64,000 nucleotides of DNA from Sphingomonas sp. AOB5 (GTDB lineage Bacteria; Pseudomonadota; Alphaproteobacteria; Sphingomonadales; Sphingomonadaceae). The first letter of the stretch is position 1. Each line of letters opens with the position of its first letter. The notes beneath the pieces were generated by a model. That model worked only from the letters and a program-made list of their open reading frames with translations. It was not told the origin of the DNA and searched no databases. The position numbers were made by a program, and so were the translations under genes. This document shows positions 54,977-64,000 of the stretch, piece after piece. Location: NCBI RefSeq assembly GCF_029433115.1, contig NZ_JARNTV010000004.1, forward strand, positions 1 to 64,000, in the 5' to 3' direction.

Positions 54977-55156
54977 ATGGCCGTTCCCAAGAGAAAAACC
55001 TCGCCGTCGCGGCGTGGCATGCGCCGGGCGCACGATGCGCTGTCGGTCGAGGCGTATCAGGAGTGCCCGAACTGTGGCGAACTGAAGCGCCCGCACGTCC
55101 TGTGCGGCGCCTGTGGCCATTACAACGGCCGCGAGATCGTCTCCGTCGAGGCTTGA
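54977..55156 (+). CDS. rpmF: ribosomal protein L32
   Basis: Small 50S protein of 59 residues, too short for ordinary length cut-offs. It begins [20 protein letters not shown], the universal L32 N-terminus, and has a zinc ribbon [20 protein letters not shown], with all four cysteines present. AAGAAGG lies 8 bases upstream of the ATG. It precedes plsX by 24 bases, the classical rpmF-plsX-fabH operon linking ribosome and lipid synthesis. Confidence 0.97.
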   Translation: MAVPKRKTSPSRRGMRRAHDALSVEAYQECPNCGELKRPHVLCGACGHYNGREIVSVEA

Positions 55157-55180
55157 GCCTGAAAACGGGGGCCTGACAGC

Positions 55181-56209
55181 ATGACGAAACCCTCGCGAAT
55201 CGCCGTCGATGCGATGGGCGGCGACGAGGGGATTGCCGTGATGCTGGCAGGCGTGGCGGCTGCGCGCCGCCGCTACGAGGGGATGCAATTCTACCTCGTC
55301 GGCGATGAAGCGCAGATCCGCGAAGGTCTGAAGACCCATCCGAACCTTACTGCCGCGTCGGAGATCGTCCACGCGCCTGAAGTCGTGTCCTCGGAAGACA
55401 AGCCGAGCGCGGCGATTCGCCGTGCCAAGACCACGTCGATGGGCATCGCCATCGATCTGGTGAAGCAGGGCAAGGCCGGCGCTGCCGTATCCTCCGGCAA
55501 TACCGGCGCGCTGATGGCGATGGCCAAGCTGTCGCTGCGCACGATGAAGGGTATCGATCGCCCTGCGCTGGCCGCGCTGATGCCCAGCCTCGGCGAAAAC
55601 GACACCGTCATGCTCGATCTGGGCGCCAATACCGAGGTCGACGGACGCAATCTCGTCCAGTTCGCGGTGATGGGCGCCGCCTATGCGCGCACCGCGCTCG
55701 ATCTGGAGCGGCCGCGAGTCGCCCTGCTCAACATCGGCACCGAAGAGATGAAGGGCACCGAGAATATCCGCGAGGCTGCCGCCGCATTGCGCAGCGCCGA
55801 TCTGCGGATGGATTTCCGGGGCTTTATCGAAGGCAACAAGCTGTCGCGCGGCGATGTCGACGTGATCGTGTGCGACGGTTTCTCGGGCAATATCGCGCTC
55901 AAGACGGTCGAGGGTACGGCACGTTTCGTGGCGGACTTGCTCAAGCGCGCCTTTTCCAGCTCGACTCGCTCGAAGATCGGCTTCCTGATCTCGAAGCCCG
56001 CGACCGAGCTGCTGCGCCACCATCTCGATCCCAACAATCATAATGGCGCGGTTTTCCTTGGCCTGAACGGCATCGTCGTGAAGAGCCATGGCAGCGCCAA
56101 CGAGACCGGCGTTGCCACCGCGATCGGTTTCGCGGCGAAGATGCTCCAGGACGATCTGATGCGCCGCATCGCCGAGGATCTCGGAAATTTCGAAGCCCAG
56201 GCGGCGTAA
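55181..56209 (+). CDS. plsX: phosphate acyltransferase PlsX
   Basis: Makes acyl-phosphate from acyl-ACP for phospholipid synthesis; peripheral membrane enzyme. 342 residues: [20 protein letters not shown] at the N-terminus, [40 protein letters not shown] and [20 protein letters not shown]. It ends with [20 protein letters not shown]. It follows rpmF and precedes fabH by 10 bases. Confidence 0.96.
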   Translation: MTKPSRIAVDAMGGDEGIAVMLAGVAAARRRYEGMQFYLVGDEAQIREGLKTHPNLTAASEIVHAPEVVSSEDKPSAAIRRAKTTSMGIAIDLVKQGKAGAAVSSGNTGALMAMAKLSLRTMKGIDRPALAALMPSLGENDTVMLDLGANTEVDGRNLVQFAVMGAAYARTALDLERPRVALLNIGTEEMKGTENIREAAAALRSADLRMDFRGFIEGNKLSRGDVDVIVCDGFSGNIALKTVEGTARFVADLLKRAFSSSTRSKIGFLISKPATELLRHHLDPNNHNGAVFLGLNGIVVKSHGSANETGVATAIGFAAKMLQDDLMRRIAEDLGNFEAQAA

Positions 56210-56219
56210 GGCACAGGCA

Positions 56220-57191
56220 ATGACATTGCGTTCGGTCATCATCGGCACGGGAACGATGCTCCCGGCCCGCCGCGTCTCCAATGCGGAGCTGGCGGAGACG
56301 GTCGACACCACCGACGAATGGATCGTCGAACGCACCGGCATCCGCTTCCGCCACATCGCCTCACCCGAGGAAACCACGGGCACGCTGGCGACCGGTGCGG
56401 CAAAGGCCGCACTCGCTGCCGCCGGCCTGCCCGCGCAGGACGTCGATCTGATCGTGCTGGCCACTGCCACGCCCGACCAGACCTTCCCCGCCACCGCGAC
56501 CAAGGTGCAGGCGGCACTCGGCATCGACGATTGCGTCGCGTTCGACGTGGCGGCGGTCTGCTCCGGTTTCCTCTACGCGCTGCAGGTCGCCGACTCGATG
56601 ATTCGCGCCGGCGCCGCAAAGCGCGCGCTGGTGATCGGCGCCGAGACATTCAGCCGTCTCCTCGACTGGGAAGATCGCGGCACCTGCGTGCTGTTCGGTG
56701 ACGGCGCGGGCGCGATCGTGCTCGAGGGCCAGGAATCGGACGACTCGAACGGCCGCGGCGTGCTCGCCAGCAAGCTCCACGCCGATGGGCGCCATAACGA
56801 ACTGCTCTATGTCGATGGCGGCCCTTCGACGACGGGTACGGTCGGCAAGCTGCGCATGAAGGGCCGTGAGGTTTTCCGCCACGCGGTGGTCAATCTCGCC
56901 TCGGTGATGGAAGAGTCGCTCGCCGCCGCCGGACTTCAGCCCGGCGATGTCGACTGGGTGGTGCCGCACCAGGCCAATGCCCGCATCCTCGACGCGACGG
57001 CGCGAAAGCTGAACCTGCCGGCCGAAAAGGTGATCGTGACGGTCGATCAGCACGCCAATACCTCGGCGGCCTCGGTCCCGCTCGCGCTCGATACCGCGGT
57101 GAAGGACGGGCGAATCAAGCAGGGCGACCTGCTGGTGCTCGAAGCCATGGGTGGCGGCTTCACCTGGGGCGCAGCCGTAGTGCGTTTTTGA
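56220..57191 (+). CDS. fabH: beta-ketoacyl-ACP synthase III
   Basis: Condenses acetyl-CoA with malonyl-ACP to start fatty-acid synthesis. 323 residues with the active-site cysteine in [20 protein letters not shown], His in [20 protein letters not shown] and Asn in [35 protein letters not shown] is the N-terminal family block. Third gene of the rpmF operon. The palindromic repeat (57199) begins 8 bases after its stop. Confidence 0.96.
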   Translation: MTLRSVIIGTGTMLPARRVSNAELAETVDTTDEWIVERTGIRFRHIASPEETTGTLATGAAKAALAAAGLPAQDVDLIVLATATPDQTFPATATKVQAALGIDDCVAFDVAAVCSGFLYALQVADSMIRAGAAKRALVIGAETFSRLLDWEDRGTCVLFGDGAGAIVLEGQESDDSNGRGVLASKLHADGRHNELLYVDGGPSTTGTVGKLRMKGREVFRHAVVNLASVMEESLAAAGLQPGDVDWVVPHQANARILDATARKLNLPAEKVIVTVDQHANTSAASVPLALDTAVKDGRIKQGDLLVLEAMGGGFTWGAAVVRF

Positions 57192-57429
57192 TTCGCAACG
57201 GTGCCAGCCCGCTCCCCCACCCGGCCACCCAACGGAAGTTTATTCTATGGGTGGCCGGGTGGGGGAGCGGGCTGGCACCGCACGGTTCAGCACCAGCTGA
57301 ACCGACACAAGAACGCCAGAGCGTGATCAAGTTACGCCCGATTGTTACAGCATGGTAATGTTCCCATTTGCGGGCTGTGAACAATCTGTTAGATCACACA
57401 TCACAGGTTAAACGGGGAGAAGGCCGACC
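57192..57429. other. intergenic repeat and ihfA promoter region
   Basis: 238 bases between fabH and ihfA. The first half is repeat copy 4 with its GGTTCAGC hairpin (57199-57303); the second half is AT-richer (agcatggtaatgttcccatt) and would carry the ihfA promoter, with GGGGAGAAGG as the ribosome binding site just before the ATG. No gene is seen. Confidence 0.55.
57199..57303. repeat. large palindromic repeat, copy 4, with flanking GGTTCAGC hairpin
   Basis: The cleanest copy: CGGTGCCAGCCCGCTCCCCC ACCCGGCCACCCA on the left and TGGGTGGCCGGGTGGGGGAG CGGGCTGGCACCG on the right, with arms of about 33 bases pairing essentially perfectly across acggaagtttattcta. GGTTCAGC-acca-GCTGAACC follows (57284-57303). 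It probably ends or protects the fabH transcript. Confidence 0.9.
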
Positions 57430-57729
57430 ATGGCTGACGCGGGCACGCTGACCAGGGCCGATTTGGCCGAATCGCTGCATCGCGAAGTCGGTCTCTCGCG
57501 TGCCGATGCCGCGCGACTCGTCGAGCAGATTCTGGGTCATATGTGCGAGGCGCTCTCCAAGGGTGAGAACGTCAAGATCTCCGGTTTCGGCAGCTTCATC
57601 CTGCGCGACAAGGGCGAGCGCGTGGGCCGTAATCCAAAGACCGGAGTCGAGGTTCCGATCGCCCCGCGTCGCGTGCTTACCTTCCGGGCCAGCCAGATGA
57701 TGCGCGATCGCATCGTCTCGGCCGGCTGA
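57430..57729 (+). CDS. ihfA: integration host factor alpha subunit
   Basis: DNA-bending HU/IHF-family protein that pairs with IhfB and shapes origin and promoter DNA. 99 residues: [40 protein letters not shown] and [20 protein letters not shown] with the beta-arm proline region. In the Caulobacter origin IHF bends DNA near DnaA boxes, so the gene could be functionally linked to the origin 29 kb away. It precedes a MerR-type gene by 11 bases, a conserved pair. Confidence 0.94.
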   Translation: MADAGTLTRADLAESLHREVGLSRADAARLVEQILGHMCEALSKGENVKISGFGSFILRDKGERVGRNPKTGVEVPIAPRRVLTFRASQMMRDRIVSAG

Positions 57730-57740
57730 CAGGTGCGGCG

Positions 57741-58082
57741 ATGCCAGCGCCCAAGGCCGCTGGCGCGCTGCGCACCATAGGGGAGCTTGCCGAAGAAATC
57801 GGCAGGCCGCAGCACATCCTTCGCTATTGGGAAACGCGCTTTCCGCAGCTGCGCCCGCTCACGCGCGCAGGCAATCGCCGCTACTATCGCCCCGAAGACG
57901 TCGCGCTGGTGAAGCGGATCCACGATCTGCTGACCAATGAAGGCTATACGATTCGCGGCGTGCAGAAACTGCTGGCCTCCGAAAAGGGCGGGCGGACTCC
58001 GACGCCAAAGGCCTTTTCGGTCGGTAGCCTTGAATCGATTCGCGAAACGCTGGTGAAGGCGCTCGAGGACGACGAGGGATAA
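57741..58082 (+). CDS. MerR-family transcriptional regulator
   Basis: 113 residues with an N-terminal winged HTH: TIGELAEEIGRPQHILRYWE (DNA recognition) and RRYYRPEDVALVKRIHDLLT (wing). No metal-binding cysteines are present, so it is not a mercury or copper sensor. The pairing with ihfA is conserved in alphaproteobacteria; target unknown. The 3' end lies next to the CCCCAGCGAAGG inverted repeat. Confidence 0.9.
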   Translation: MPAPKAAGALRTIGELAEEIGRPQHILRYWETRFPQLRPLTRAGNRRYYRPEDVALVKRIHDLLTNEGYTIRGVQKLLASEKGGRTPTPKAFSVGSLESIRETLVKALEDDEG

Positions 58083-58121
58083 TCCACGCCAATTGGTGAT
58101 TCCGCCGCTTCTCAATATGCG

Positions 58122-58227
58122 CCTTCCCCAGCGAAGGCTGGGGTCCAGTTTCGATGGCGGTCGTGGAGAGGACTCGGCTTCGTTACGTCAACCTGTGTAA
58201 CTGGGCCCCAACCTTCGCTGGGGAAGG
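58122..58227. repeat. inverted pair of CCTTCCCCAGCGAAGG elements
   Basis: CCTTCCCCAGCGAAGGCTGG GGTCCAGTT (58122-58150) and its inverted copy (58199-58227) match over 29 bases with two differences and enclose a 48-base loop. Each arm itself contains a small CCCCAGCGAAGGCTGGGG hairpin. It lies between convergent merR and sixA. The sequence is reminiscent of a palindrome common in sphingomonad genomes. Confidence 0.8.
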
Positions 58228-58249
58228 GTATCAGTAGCAAGACGTCCGT

Positions 58250-58786
58250 TCAGTCCTTGCCCGGCCCCAGCGCTGGATCCAGATCGCGCGGACGGGTAAA
58301 GCGAATCAGCTCGCCGGCACCCGGTTTCACGTCCGACCAGCGTTCCACCGCGAATCGCATCTCGGCCAGACTCGCGGTCGGGAATTTCACTTCGACATCG
58401 TCGCGCAGATGGTCGCCATCGGGGATCAGGGTCAGCACCAGCTCCTCCAGCCCGGGATTATGCCCGGCGATCAGCACGCTGGCGGCGCCTTCGGGCAATT
58501 CATGGACCAGATCGAGCAGCGTCGCGGCCGAAGCGAGATAGATGCGCTGGTCCCACGCCGGGGCCAGCTCGCTGCCATAGCCCAACTCGACTTCGCCCAA
58601 TGTCTCGACCACGCGGACGGCGGGAGACGCGGCAACATGATCGAAACTGAGGCCGATCGCCTTCATATACCGGCCCACCGCCTGCGCGGCGCGATGCCCT
58701 TTGGTGTTCAGCGGCCGATCGAAATCGCGCGCGACCGGATCGTCCCATCCCGATTTGGCGTGGCGCAGCAAGGTGAGCGTCTTCAT
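58250..58786 (-). CDS. SixA-like phosphohistidine phosphatase
   Basis: Histidine phosphatase superfamily, 178 residues. Active-site RHG-type motif is LTLLRHAKSGWDDP; the second catalytic region is VLIAGHNPGLEELVLTLIP. SixA removes phosphate from histidines of phosphorelay or nitrogen-PTS proteins, so ptsN at 33 kb is a possible target. The start ATG at 58786 overlaps the helicase stop (TGATG); a GTG one codon further up is also possible. Confidence 0.88.
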   Translation of the reverse strand: MKTLTLLRHAKSGWDDPVARDFDRPLNTKGHRAAQAVGRYMKAIGLSFDHVAASPAVRVVETLGEVELGYGSELAPAWDQRIYLASAATLLDLVHELPEGAASVLIAGHNPGLEELVLTLIPDGDHLRDDVEVKFPTASLAEMRFAVERWSDVKPGAGELIRFTRPRDLDPALGPGKD

Positions 58787-61512
58787 CACTTCCCCGGATC
58801 GGCGGTCACATCGGTCGATTCTGGAGCCTCTTGCCGCAAGCGTGTTGCCAAGGAAAGTCGAACTCGCTCGACAGCCTCGTCGAGCGTCACCCGCGCGATC
58901 GGCGTCGCATCGGGAAAGGCGCTCAACAGGCGCGAGGGCATCGCGGCGGAGAGCAGGACGAAGGTACCGCGATCGTCGGCGCGGCGAATCAGCCGCCCGA
59001 ATGCCTGGGCCAGCCGTGCGCGGACGATCCGGTCGTCATAGGCGGTGCCGCCGCCTGCCAGTCGCCGCGCCGCATGGAGCACGGTCGGCTTGGGCCAGGG
59101 CACACCTTCCATCACCGCCAGCCGCAGCGAATGGCCGGGCACGTCCACCCCGTCTCGAAGCGCGTCGGTGCCGATCAGCGAGGTGCGTGGATCGTCACGG
59201 AAGATATCGACCAGCGTGCCGGTATCGATCGGATCGACATGCTGGGCGAGCAGCGGCAGCCCCTCGCGCGCCAGCCGGTCGGCGATTCGCGCATGCACCG
59301 CGCGCAGCCGCCGGATCGCAGTGAACAGCCCCAAAGTCCCGCCTTCAGCCGCGACGATCAGCCGCGCGTACGCGTTCGCAAGCGCGGGCAAGTCGCCGCG
59401 CTTCACGTCGGTCACGATCAGCACCTGCGATTGCGCGGCATAGTCGAACGGGCTGGGCGCTTCGAACCGGCCGGGCGGGCGCATCAGATGGCTGGCGCCC
59501 GATCGCGCCTCGGCGACGTTCCAGTCGCCGCCCGCGGTCAGCGTTGCCGACGTGATGACCGCGCCATGCGCCGGTTTCAGCACCGTCTCGGCAAAGGGCT
59601 TGGCCGGATCGAGCCAGTGCCGGTGCAGCCCGACATCATATTCGCGCCCCTCGACCCGGTCGACCGCCAGCCAGTCGACGAACTCCGGATCGGCCGGCCC
59701 GCCGATTCGCGCGATCAGCGCCGCCCAGGCGCCCACCGTCTCGGCACGCCAGCCGAGCGACGCGATGGCGCCTTCGATCCGCGCGCGCGCCGGGCCGTCC
59801 ATCCAGTCCGGGCCTTCGGTCAGCACCGCTTCCAGCCGCCGTCCAAGCGTCACCAGCGGCCGCACCAGCGCGTCGAGCGCAACGCCCGCGGGTCCGGCAG
59901 CCTCGACCAGCGCGCCATCGGGTTCGGCCAGTTCGGTCTCCAAGCCATATCCCGCGTCCGCACTGCCTTCGTCGCGGGCGTAGACCAGCCCTCGCACCGC
60001 CGCGAGTAGCGACTCGACCGGGCCGAAGGGCTGGCCCTCGGCCAGCCGCTGGAGCCATTGGTCGCTCGGCAGTGCCTGCGCCGCGACCACAGCGGCGGCA
60101 ATCGCTTCCCCGCCTTCCGAATCATAGCTGGCGACGTCACTCAGTCGTGCCGCCAGCCCGCGCCGCCGCCCGCGCGACCCCGATTCGGGCCCGGTGATCC
60201 AACGGCGCAGCTCGATTGCCTCCTGACCCGTAAGGGCGGCCGAGAACATCGCATCGGCGGCATCGAACAGGTGATGGCCTTCGTCGAACACATAGCGGGA
60301 CGGCCGCGCCGCGGTTTCGCGGCCTCGCGCGGCGTTGACCATCACCAGTGCATGATTGGCGATCACGATATCGGCATCGACGCTGGCCCGTGCCGCGCGC
60401 TCGATGAAGCATTTCCGGTAATGCGGGCACCCGGCATAGACGCATTCGCCGCGCCGGTCGGTCAGCGCGGTAGAGCCATTGCGGCGGAACAGCACCGGCA
60501 GCCAGCCGGGCAGGTCGCCGCCGATCATGTCGCCATCGGCGCTATAGGCGGCCCATCGCGCGACCAGCTGCGCCAGGATCGCCGCGCGCCCGGCAAACCC
60601 GCCCTGCAACGCGTCCTCTAGGTTGAGCAGGCACAGGTAATTCTCGCGGCCCTTGCGCGTCACCACCCGGGCCTTGCGGGTCGCGGGATCGGGGAACAGC
60701 CGCTCGGTCTCATGGGCCAACTGGCGTTGCAGCGCCTTGGTGAAGGTCGAGACCCACACCGCGCCATCGGCCTCCGCTGCCCATAACGAGGCCGGCGCCA
60801 GATAGCCGAGCGTCTTGCCGATCCCCGTCCCCGCCTCGGCCAGCACCAGATTGGGCGAATCGCGCATCTCGCGCGGGGCAAAGGCGCGCGCGGCGGCATT
60901 GGCATAATCGCGCTGGCCCTGGCGCTGCTCGGCCCCCTGCCCGGTCAGTTGCGCCAACCTCGCCGCTACATCCTCATCGTGCAGCGTTACGCTGCGCGGG
61001 GCAGGGCGGGGCGGTTGCTCGCTCCATTCGGGCAGGCGCGAGAACAGCCAGCGCTCGGCACGCTCGGGCGTCGTGAGCCGCTGGCTCACCGCCATCGCCC
61101 ACGGCCAGCGCAACCGCCCGAGCGACTGTGCCGCATGCCATGCGCCTTCACGCTCGGGCCAGTCGCCGTCGGTCAGCCTCAGCAGCGCCTCGGCCGCATC
61201 GCGCAGGAACGGCGCGACCTCGGCGTCACTCGCCGGCGGTTCGATCCCCGCCACCCGCGCAAGACCCTTGGGCGTCGGCACCATGAACTGCGCGGGGCGC
61301 AGGAAAGCGAACAGCTCGAGCAGGTCCAACCCGTTGATCTCGGGATGTCCCAGCCTTTGCCCGACCAGCGGCGCGTTGAGCAGGATCACCGGCGTGTCCG
61401 CCGCGACGCGGATCGCCTCGCCGCGGCCCACCGCCCGCGTCTCCCCGTCCGGCATGGCGATCCAGACGCCGCCATGGCTCGCGTGCAGCGCAGGATAGGG
61501 GAGGGCGGTCAT
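58786..61512 (-). CDS. DinG-type ATP-dependent DNA helicase
   Basis: 908 residues, superfamily 2 iron-sulfur helicase. A roughly 200-residue N-terminal extension precedes Walker A VLAEAGTGIGKTLGYLAPA (about 225). The cluster cysteines lie in NYLCLLNLED and GECVYAGCPHYRKCFIERAA, and the DEAH box is RYVFDEGHHLFDAADAM. C-terminal helicase motifs V and VI follow (SLIGTDALRDGVDVPGHSLR, RARLAQAFGRLIRRADDRGT). It unwinds forked or R-loop DNA in repair. It overlaps sixA. Confidence 0.92.
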   Translation of the reverse strand: MTALPYPALHASHGGVWIAMPDGETRAVGRGEAIRVAADTPVILLNAPLVGQRLGHPEINGLDLLELFAFLRPAQFMVPTPKGLARVAGIEPPASDAEVAPFLRDAAEALLRLTDGDWPEREGAWHAAQSLGRLRWPWAMAVSQRLTTPERAERWLFSRLPEWSEQPPRPAPRSVTLHDEDVAARLAQLTGQGAEQRQGQRDYANAAARAFAPREMRDSPNLVLAEAGTGIGKTLGYLAPASLWAAEADGAVWVSTFTKALQRQLAHETERLFPDPATRKARVVTRKGRENYLCLLNLEDALQGGFAGRAAILAQLVARWAAYSADGDMIGGDLPGWLPVLFRRNGSTALTDRRGECVYAGCPHYRKCFIERAARASVDADIVIANHALVMVNAARGRETAARPSRYVFDEGHHLFDAADAMFSAALTGQEAIELRRWITGPESGSRGRRRGLAARLSDVASYDSEGGEAIAAAVVAAQALPSDQWLQRLAEGQPFGPVESLLAAVRGLVYARDEGSADAGYGLETELAEPDGALVEAAGPAGVALDALVRPLVTLGRRLEAVLTEGPDWMDGPARARIEGAIASLGWRAETVGAWAALIARIGGPADPEFVDWLAVDRVEGREYDVGLHRHWLDPAKPFAETVLKPAHGAVITSATLTAGGDWNVAEARSGASHLMRPPGRFEAPSPFDYAAQSQVLIVTDVKRGDLPALANAYARLIVAAEGGTLGLFTAIRRLRAVHARIADRLAREGLPLLAQHVDPIDTGTLVDIFRDDPRTSLIGTDALRDGVDVPGHSLRLAVMEGVPWPKPTVLHAARRLAGGGTAYDDRIVRARLAQAFGRLIRRADDRGTFVLLSAAMPSRLLSAFPDATPIARVTLDEAVERVRLSLATRLRQEAPESTDVTADPGK

Positions 61513-61554
61513 CGAACGCCATCGTGTACACTTTTCGTTCCGGCTGACCAGCCG

Positions 61555-62751
61555 CTACGGCGCGACCAGCCACCCGGCCAGCGCACCTCCGGCAACGATG
61601 GCAGGCGTCACCCATGCGCCCTTAACCCGCCACACCACCACCAGCGCCACGCCGAACAGGATCGCCGCGATCAGCGGGTTGGTGATCCGCACGCCCGTCG
61701 CCTGCACCAGTTGCACCAGCGTCGCGGCGATGATCCCCACCACTGCCGCGGCGACGCCCGCCAGCAACCGGTGCAGCGCCGGATTCCCGACGATCGCTTC
61801 CAGTCGCTCGAAGAAGATCAGCGAAAAGGCGAAGGCGGGCAGGAACATGCCGGCGGTGATCGCCAGCGCACCTGCCGGTCCGCCCGCGACATAGCCGGTA
61901 AAGGTCGCGAAGATCACCAGCGGCGCGGGCAGTACTCCGGCCAGCGCCACGCCATCGAGAAAGGTCGAATCGCCGATCCAGCCCCTGCCGACCGTATCCG
62001 CGCGGACATAGGGGATTGCGGTATAAGCGCCGCCAAAGGTCAGCAGCCCGCCTTTCAGCCCGGCGATAAACAAAGCGGCGAGCGTCACCGGCGCGGGAGC
62101 CATTTGCGGCATCCCGCTCTCGGTCACGACGCCCGGCACGAGCAGCCATGCGGTGACAGCCGCGAGGGCGAGCACGATCGCGATCAGGGCAGGCCGCGAC
62201 GCGGCATAGGCCAGCCCGCCTGCCGCCAGCGGAATCCAGAAAGGGACGCCGATCAGCGTCGCGATCAGGCTGGCGGCGGCGATCACGCCCAGCCAGCGAT
62301 CCTCGATCACATGCTGTCCGATCCGCACGACCGCACGCAGGATGATCGCCAGCACCACGATCTGCACGCCCAGCAGCACACCGGTCAGCCCGGCATCGCC
62401 TGCGATCCACGTCACATAGAGCCATCCCGCCGCCAGCATCAGCACCAGCCCGGGCAGCATGAAGCCGATTCCGGCCAGCAATCCGCCGATCCGGCCCCGC
62501 GCGATCATGCCCAGATGGACGCACAACTCATGTGCTTCCGGCCCCGGCAGCACCTGCAGCACCGCGAGCAGCCGGTTGAACCGCGCGGAGTCGATCCAGC
62601 GTTCCTCCTCGACCAGCGCCTGCCGTAGCATCGCGATCTGCGCGACCGGCCCGCCGAATGCGAGCGCGCCGAAGCGCAGGAATTTGAGGAACAGCGCGAT
62701 CAGGCTGAGCTGCGGCGGCTTGGTATCGGTCAGGTTCGGATCGGCAGTCAT
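61555..62751 (-). CDS. chrA: chromate efflux transporter ChrA-like
   Basis: 398-residue membrane protein made of two homologous halves (long-chain CHR family): half one has FLKFLRFGALAFGGPVAQIA and FNRLLAVLQVLPGPEAHELC, half two LFIAGLKGGLLTFGGAYTAI and DGVALAGVLPAPLVIFATFT, each with the GG(P/A) motif. The role is proton-linked export of chromate; chromate selectivity is inferred from family only. No chrB regulator is beside it. Confidence 0.88.
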   Translation of the reverse strand: MTADPNLTDTKPPQLSLIALFLKFLRFGALAFGGPVAQIAMLRQALVEEERWIDSARFNRLLAVLQVLPGPEAHELCVHLGMIARGRIGGLLAGIGFMLPGLVLMLAAGWLYVTWIAGDAGLTGVLLGVQIVVLAIILRAVVRIGQHVIEDRWLGVIAAASLIATLIGVPFWIPLAAGGLAYAASRPALIAIVLALAAVTAWLLVPGVVTESGMPQMAPAPVTLAALFIAGLKGGLLTFGGAYTAIPYVRADTVGRGWIGDSTFLDGVALAGVLPAPLVIFATFTGYVAGGPAGALAITAGMFLPAFAFSLIFFERLEAIVGNPALHRLLAGVAAAVVGIIAATLVQLVQATGVRITNPLIAAILFGVALVVVWRVKGAWVTPAIVAGGALAGWLVAP

Positions 62752-62922
62752 CGTCACATATGCTCCCTTCGCCGCAGGCGCGACGGATGGAGCGGACTTG
62801 GACGGATGCCGTCTGAACGGGCGTCCGCATCGGCCCGTTGCGGCCCACATCGCCGCGCGGGACAGGCAAAGTCAATGGCCCGCTTTGCTCCCGGCGCATC
62901 TCTTCGCTAGTGCGGCATCACC

Positions 62923-64000
62923 ATGACCGACAAGCAAGCCCTCCGCGCCGCCGCACTCGAATCCAAGGCCTGGCCTTACGAAGAGGCGCGCAAGCTGCTG
63001 AAACGCTATCCGGATGGCGCGCCGGCCAAGGGTCATGTGCTGTTCGAGACCGGTTACGGCCCCTCGGGCCTGCCGCATATCGGCACCTTCAACGAAGTGC
63101 TGCGCACGACGATGGTCCGCCGTGCGTTCGAAGCGATGTCGGATATTCCGACCCGCCTGATCGCGTTCAGCGACGATATGGACGGGCTGCGCAAGGTGCC
63201 GGACAATGTGCCGAACGGCGACATGCTGGCGCAGTATATCGGCCATCCGCTGACGACGGTGCCCGATCCGTTCGGCAAGTTCGAAAGCTTCGCGCATCAC
63301 AACAATGCGATGCTGCGCGACTTCCTCGATCGCTTCGGCTTCGAGTATGAATTCGTCTCGTCGACCGACTATTATGGATCGGGCAAGTTCGACGACGCGC
63401 TCCGCGGCGTGCTGCGCCACTATCAGGGCATCATGGATGTGATGCTGCCGACGCTGCGTGCCGAGCGTCAGGCGACCTATTCGCCGGTGCTGCCGGTCAG
63501 CCCGAAGACCGGCATCGTGCTGCAGGTGCCGATCGAGGTGCTGGATTCCGAGACGGGGATGATCGCGTTCACCGACTCCGATGGCGAACGGATCGAGCAG
63601 ACCATCCTTGGCGGCAAGGCCAAGCTGCAATGGAAGGCCGACTGGGCGATGCGCTGGGTTGCGCTCGGCGTCGATTACGAGATGGCGGGCAAGGACCTGA
63701 TCGACTCGGTGATCCAGTCGGGCAAGATCGCACGCGTGCTGGGCGGTCGCCCGCCCGAGGGGTTCAATTACGAGCTGTTCCTCGACGCCAAGGGCGAGAA
63801 GATCTCGAAGACCAAGGGCAATGGCCTCTCGATCGAGCAATGGCTGACCTATGGCCCCGATGAGAGCCTCGCCTTCTACATCTATCGCGAGCCGAAAAAG
63901 GCCAAGGCGCTGCACCTTGGCCTGATCCCGCGCGCAGTGGACGATTACTGGCAGTTCCGCGGCAATTACGGCAGCCAGGAGATCGCCCAGCAGCTCGGCA
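62923..64000 (+). CDS. lysS: class I lysyl-tRNA synthetase, N-terminal part
   Basis: Archaeal-type class I LysRS, cut by the right edge after about 359 residues. HIGH motif in [22 protein letters not shown] loop in [20 protein letters not shown]. Between them [17 protein letters not shown] and the CP insert. Most bacteria have an unrelated class II LysRS; the class I form is standard in alphaproteobacteria. Start at ATG 62923; divergent from chrA. Confidence 0.95.
   Translation, partial: MTDKQALRAAALESKAWPYEEARKLLKRYPDGAPAKGHVLFETGYGPSGLPHIGTFNEVLRTTMVRRAFEAMSDIPTRLIAFSDDMDGLRKVPDNVPNGDMLAQYIGHPLTTVPDPFGKFESFAHHNNAMLRDFLDRFGFEYEFVSSTDYYGSGKFDDALRGVLRHYQGIMDVMLPTLRAERQATYSPVLPVSPKTGIVLQVPIEVLDSETGMIAFTDSDGERIEQTILGGKAKLQWKADWAMRWVALGVDYEMAGKDLIDSVIQSGKIARVLGGRPPEGFNYELFLDAKGEKISKTKGNGLSIEQWLTYGPDESLAFYIYREPKKAKALHLGLIPRAVDDYWQFRGNYGSQEIAQQLG

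Noticed and set aside
54380..56524. 714-residue frame antisense to plsX and fabH, fused to the MAPEG gene
   Set aside because: Only its last 131 residues are protein-like; the rest is the reverse strand of rpmF, plsX and fabH.

Overview
The window is high-GC, gene-dense bacterial chromosome, almost certainly from an alphaproteobacterium of the Sphingomonadaceae (Sphingomonas-like). Supporting signs are the ftsK-lolA-xth-ribA run, the DUF3576, DUF6489, DUF1489 and DUF1491 proteins, a class I lysyl-tRNA synthetase, the PmtA-like methyltransferase, MmcB, a bacterial CDC48 ATPase and, above all, the order leuS-lptE-holA / parB-parA-rsmG-mnmG-mnmE ... rho-hemJ-hemE-[gap]-ppsR-maf-aroE-coaE-dnaQ. 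This is the arrangement known around the replication origin of Caulobacter and relatives. No rRNA, tRNA, CRISPR array, prophage or insertion sequence was seen.

Layout. 1-12 kb: PLP homeostasis protein, HAD phosphatase, riboflavin enzyme RibA overlapping exonuclease III, LolA and FtsK on the minus strand, a UbiH-type hydroxylase, then a mixed group (DUF695-RraB, DUF6445, PhnA-like, lipoprotein, VOC, barrel-like protein). 12-22.5 kb: leuS, lptE and holA run right and meet the six-gene leftward operon DUF6489-mnmE-mnmG-rsmG-parA-parB, which carries three parS-type palindromes. 22.5-28.5 kb: ogt, dienelactone hydrolase, an AT-rich islet with a MerR-like regulator, terC, rho, hemJ, hemE. 28,463-28,766: the probable origin of replication, with four TCCACA DnaA-box cores (one full consensus box) and a dense cluster of GANTC sites. 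28.8-38 kb: ppsR-maf-aroE-coaE-dnaQ, hpf, ptsN, thioesterase, DUF1491, cell wall hydrolase, MmcB, ankyrin protein, SCO/YcgN/YgjP. 38-54.8 kb: PBP1A, MsrB, PmtA-like, monooxygenase-MFS pair, CDC48, a small RNA resembling MmgR/suhB, LysR, MaoC, cyclophilin, MgtE, DUF1489, MsrA, aspartate aminotransferase, a PabB-PabC fusion, an MBL hydrolase and a MAPEG protein. 54.9-64 kb: rpmF-plsX-fabH, ihfA-merR, SixA, a DinG-type helicase, ChrA and the start of lysS.

Functional picture. Replication initiation (origin, holA, dnaQ), segregation (parABS, FtsK) and origin-linked translation and heme genes are packed within about 20 kb. Genes left of the origin mostly read left and those immediately right of it read right, as expected for bidirectional replication with leading-strand bias. 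Many neighbours overlap by 4 bp (ATGA, GTGA and TTGA junctions), indicating translationally coupled operons.

Beyond the genes, the intergenic spaces hold at least three families of dispersed palindromes. One is a large element of roughly 80 bp with arms GGTGCCRGCCCGCTCCCCCA, seen four times plus a fragment and often flanked by a GGTTCAGC...GCTGAACC hairpin. The others are a REP-like doublet and a CCCCAGCGAAGG inverted pair. No defence system or secondary metabolite cluster is visible; the most interesting content is the origin/segregation architecture, the candidate small RNA, the AT-rich regulator islet and the repeat families.
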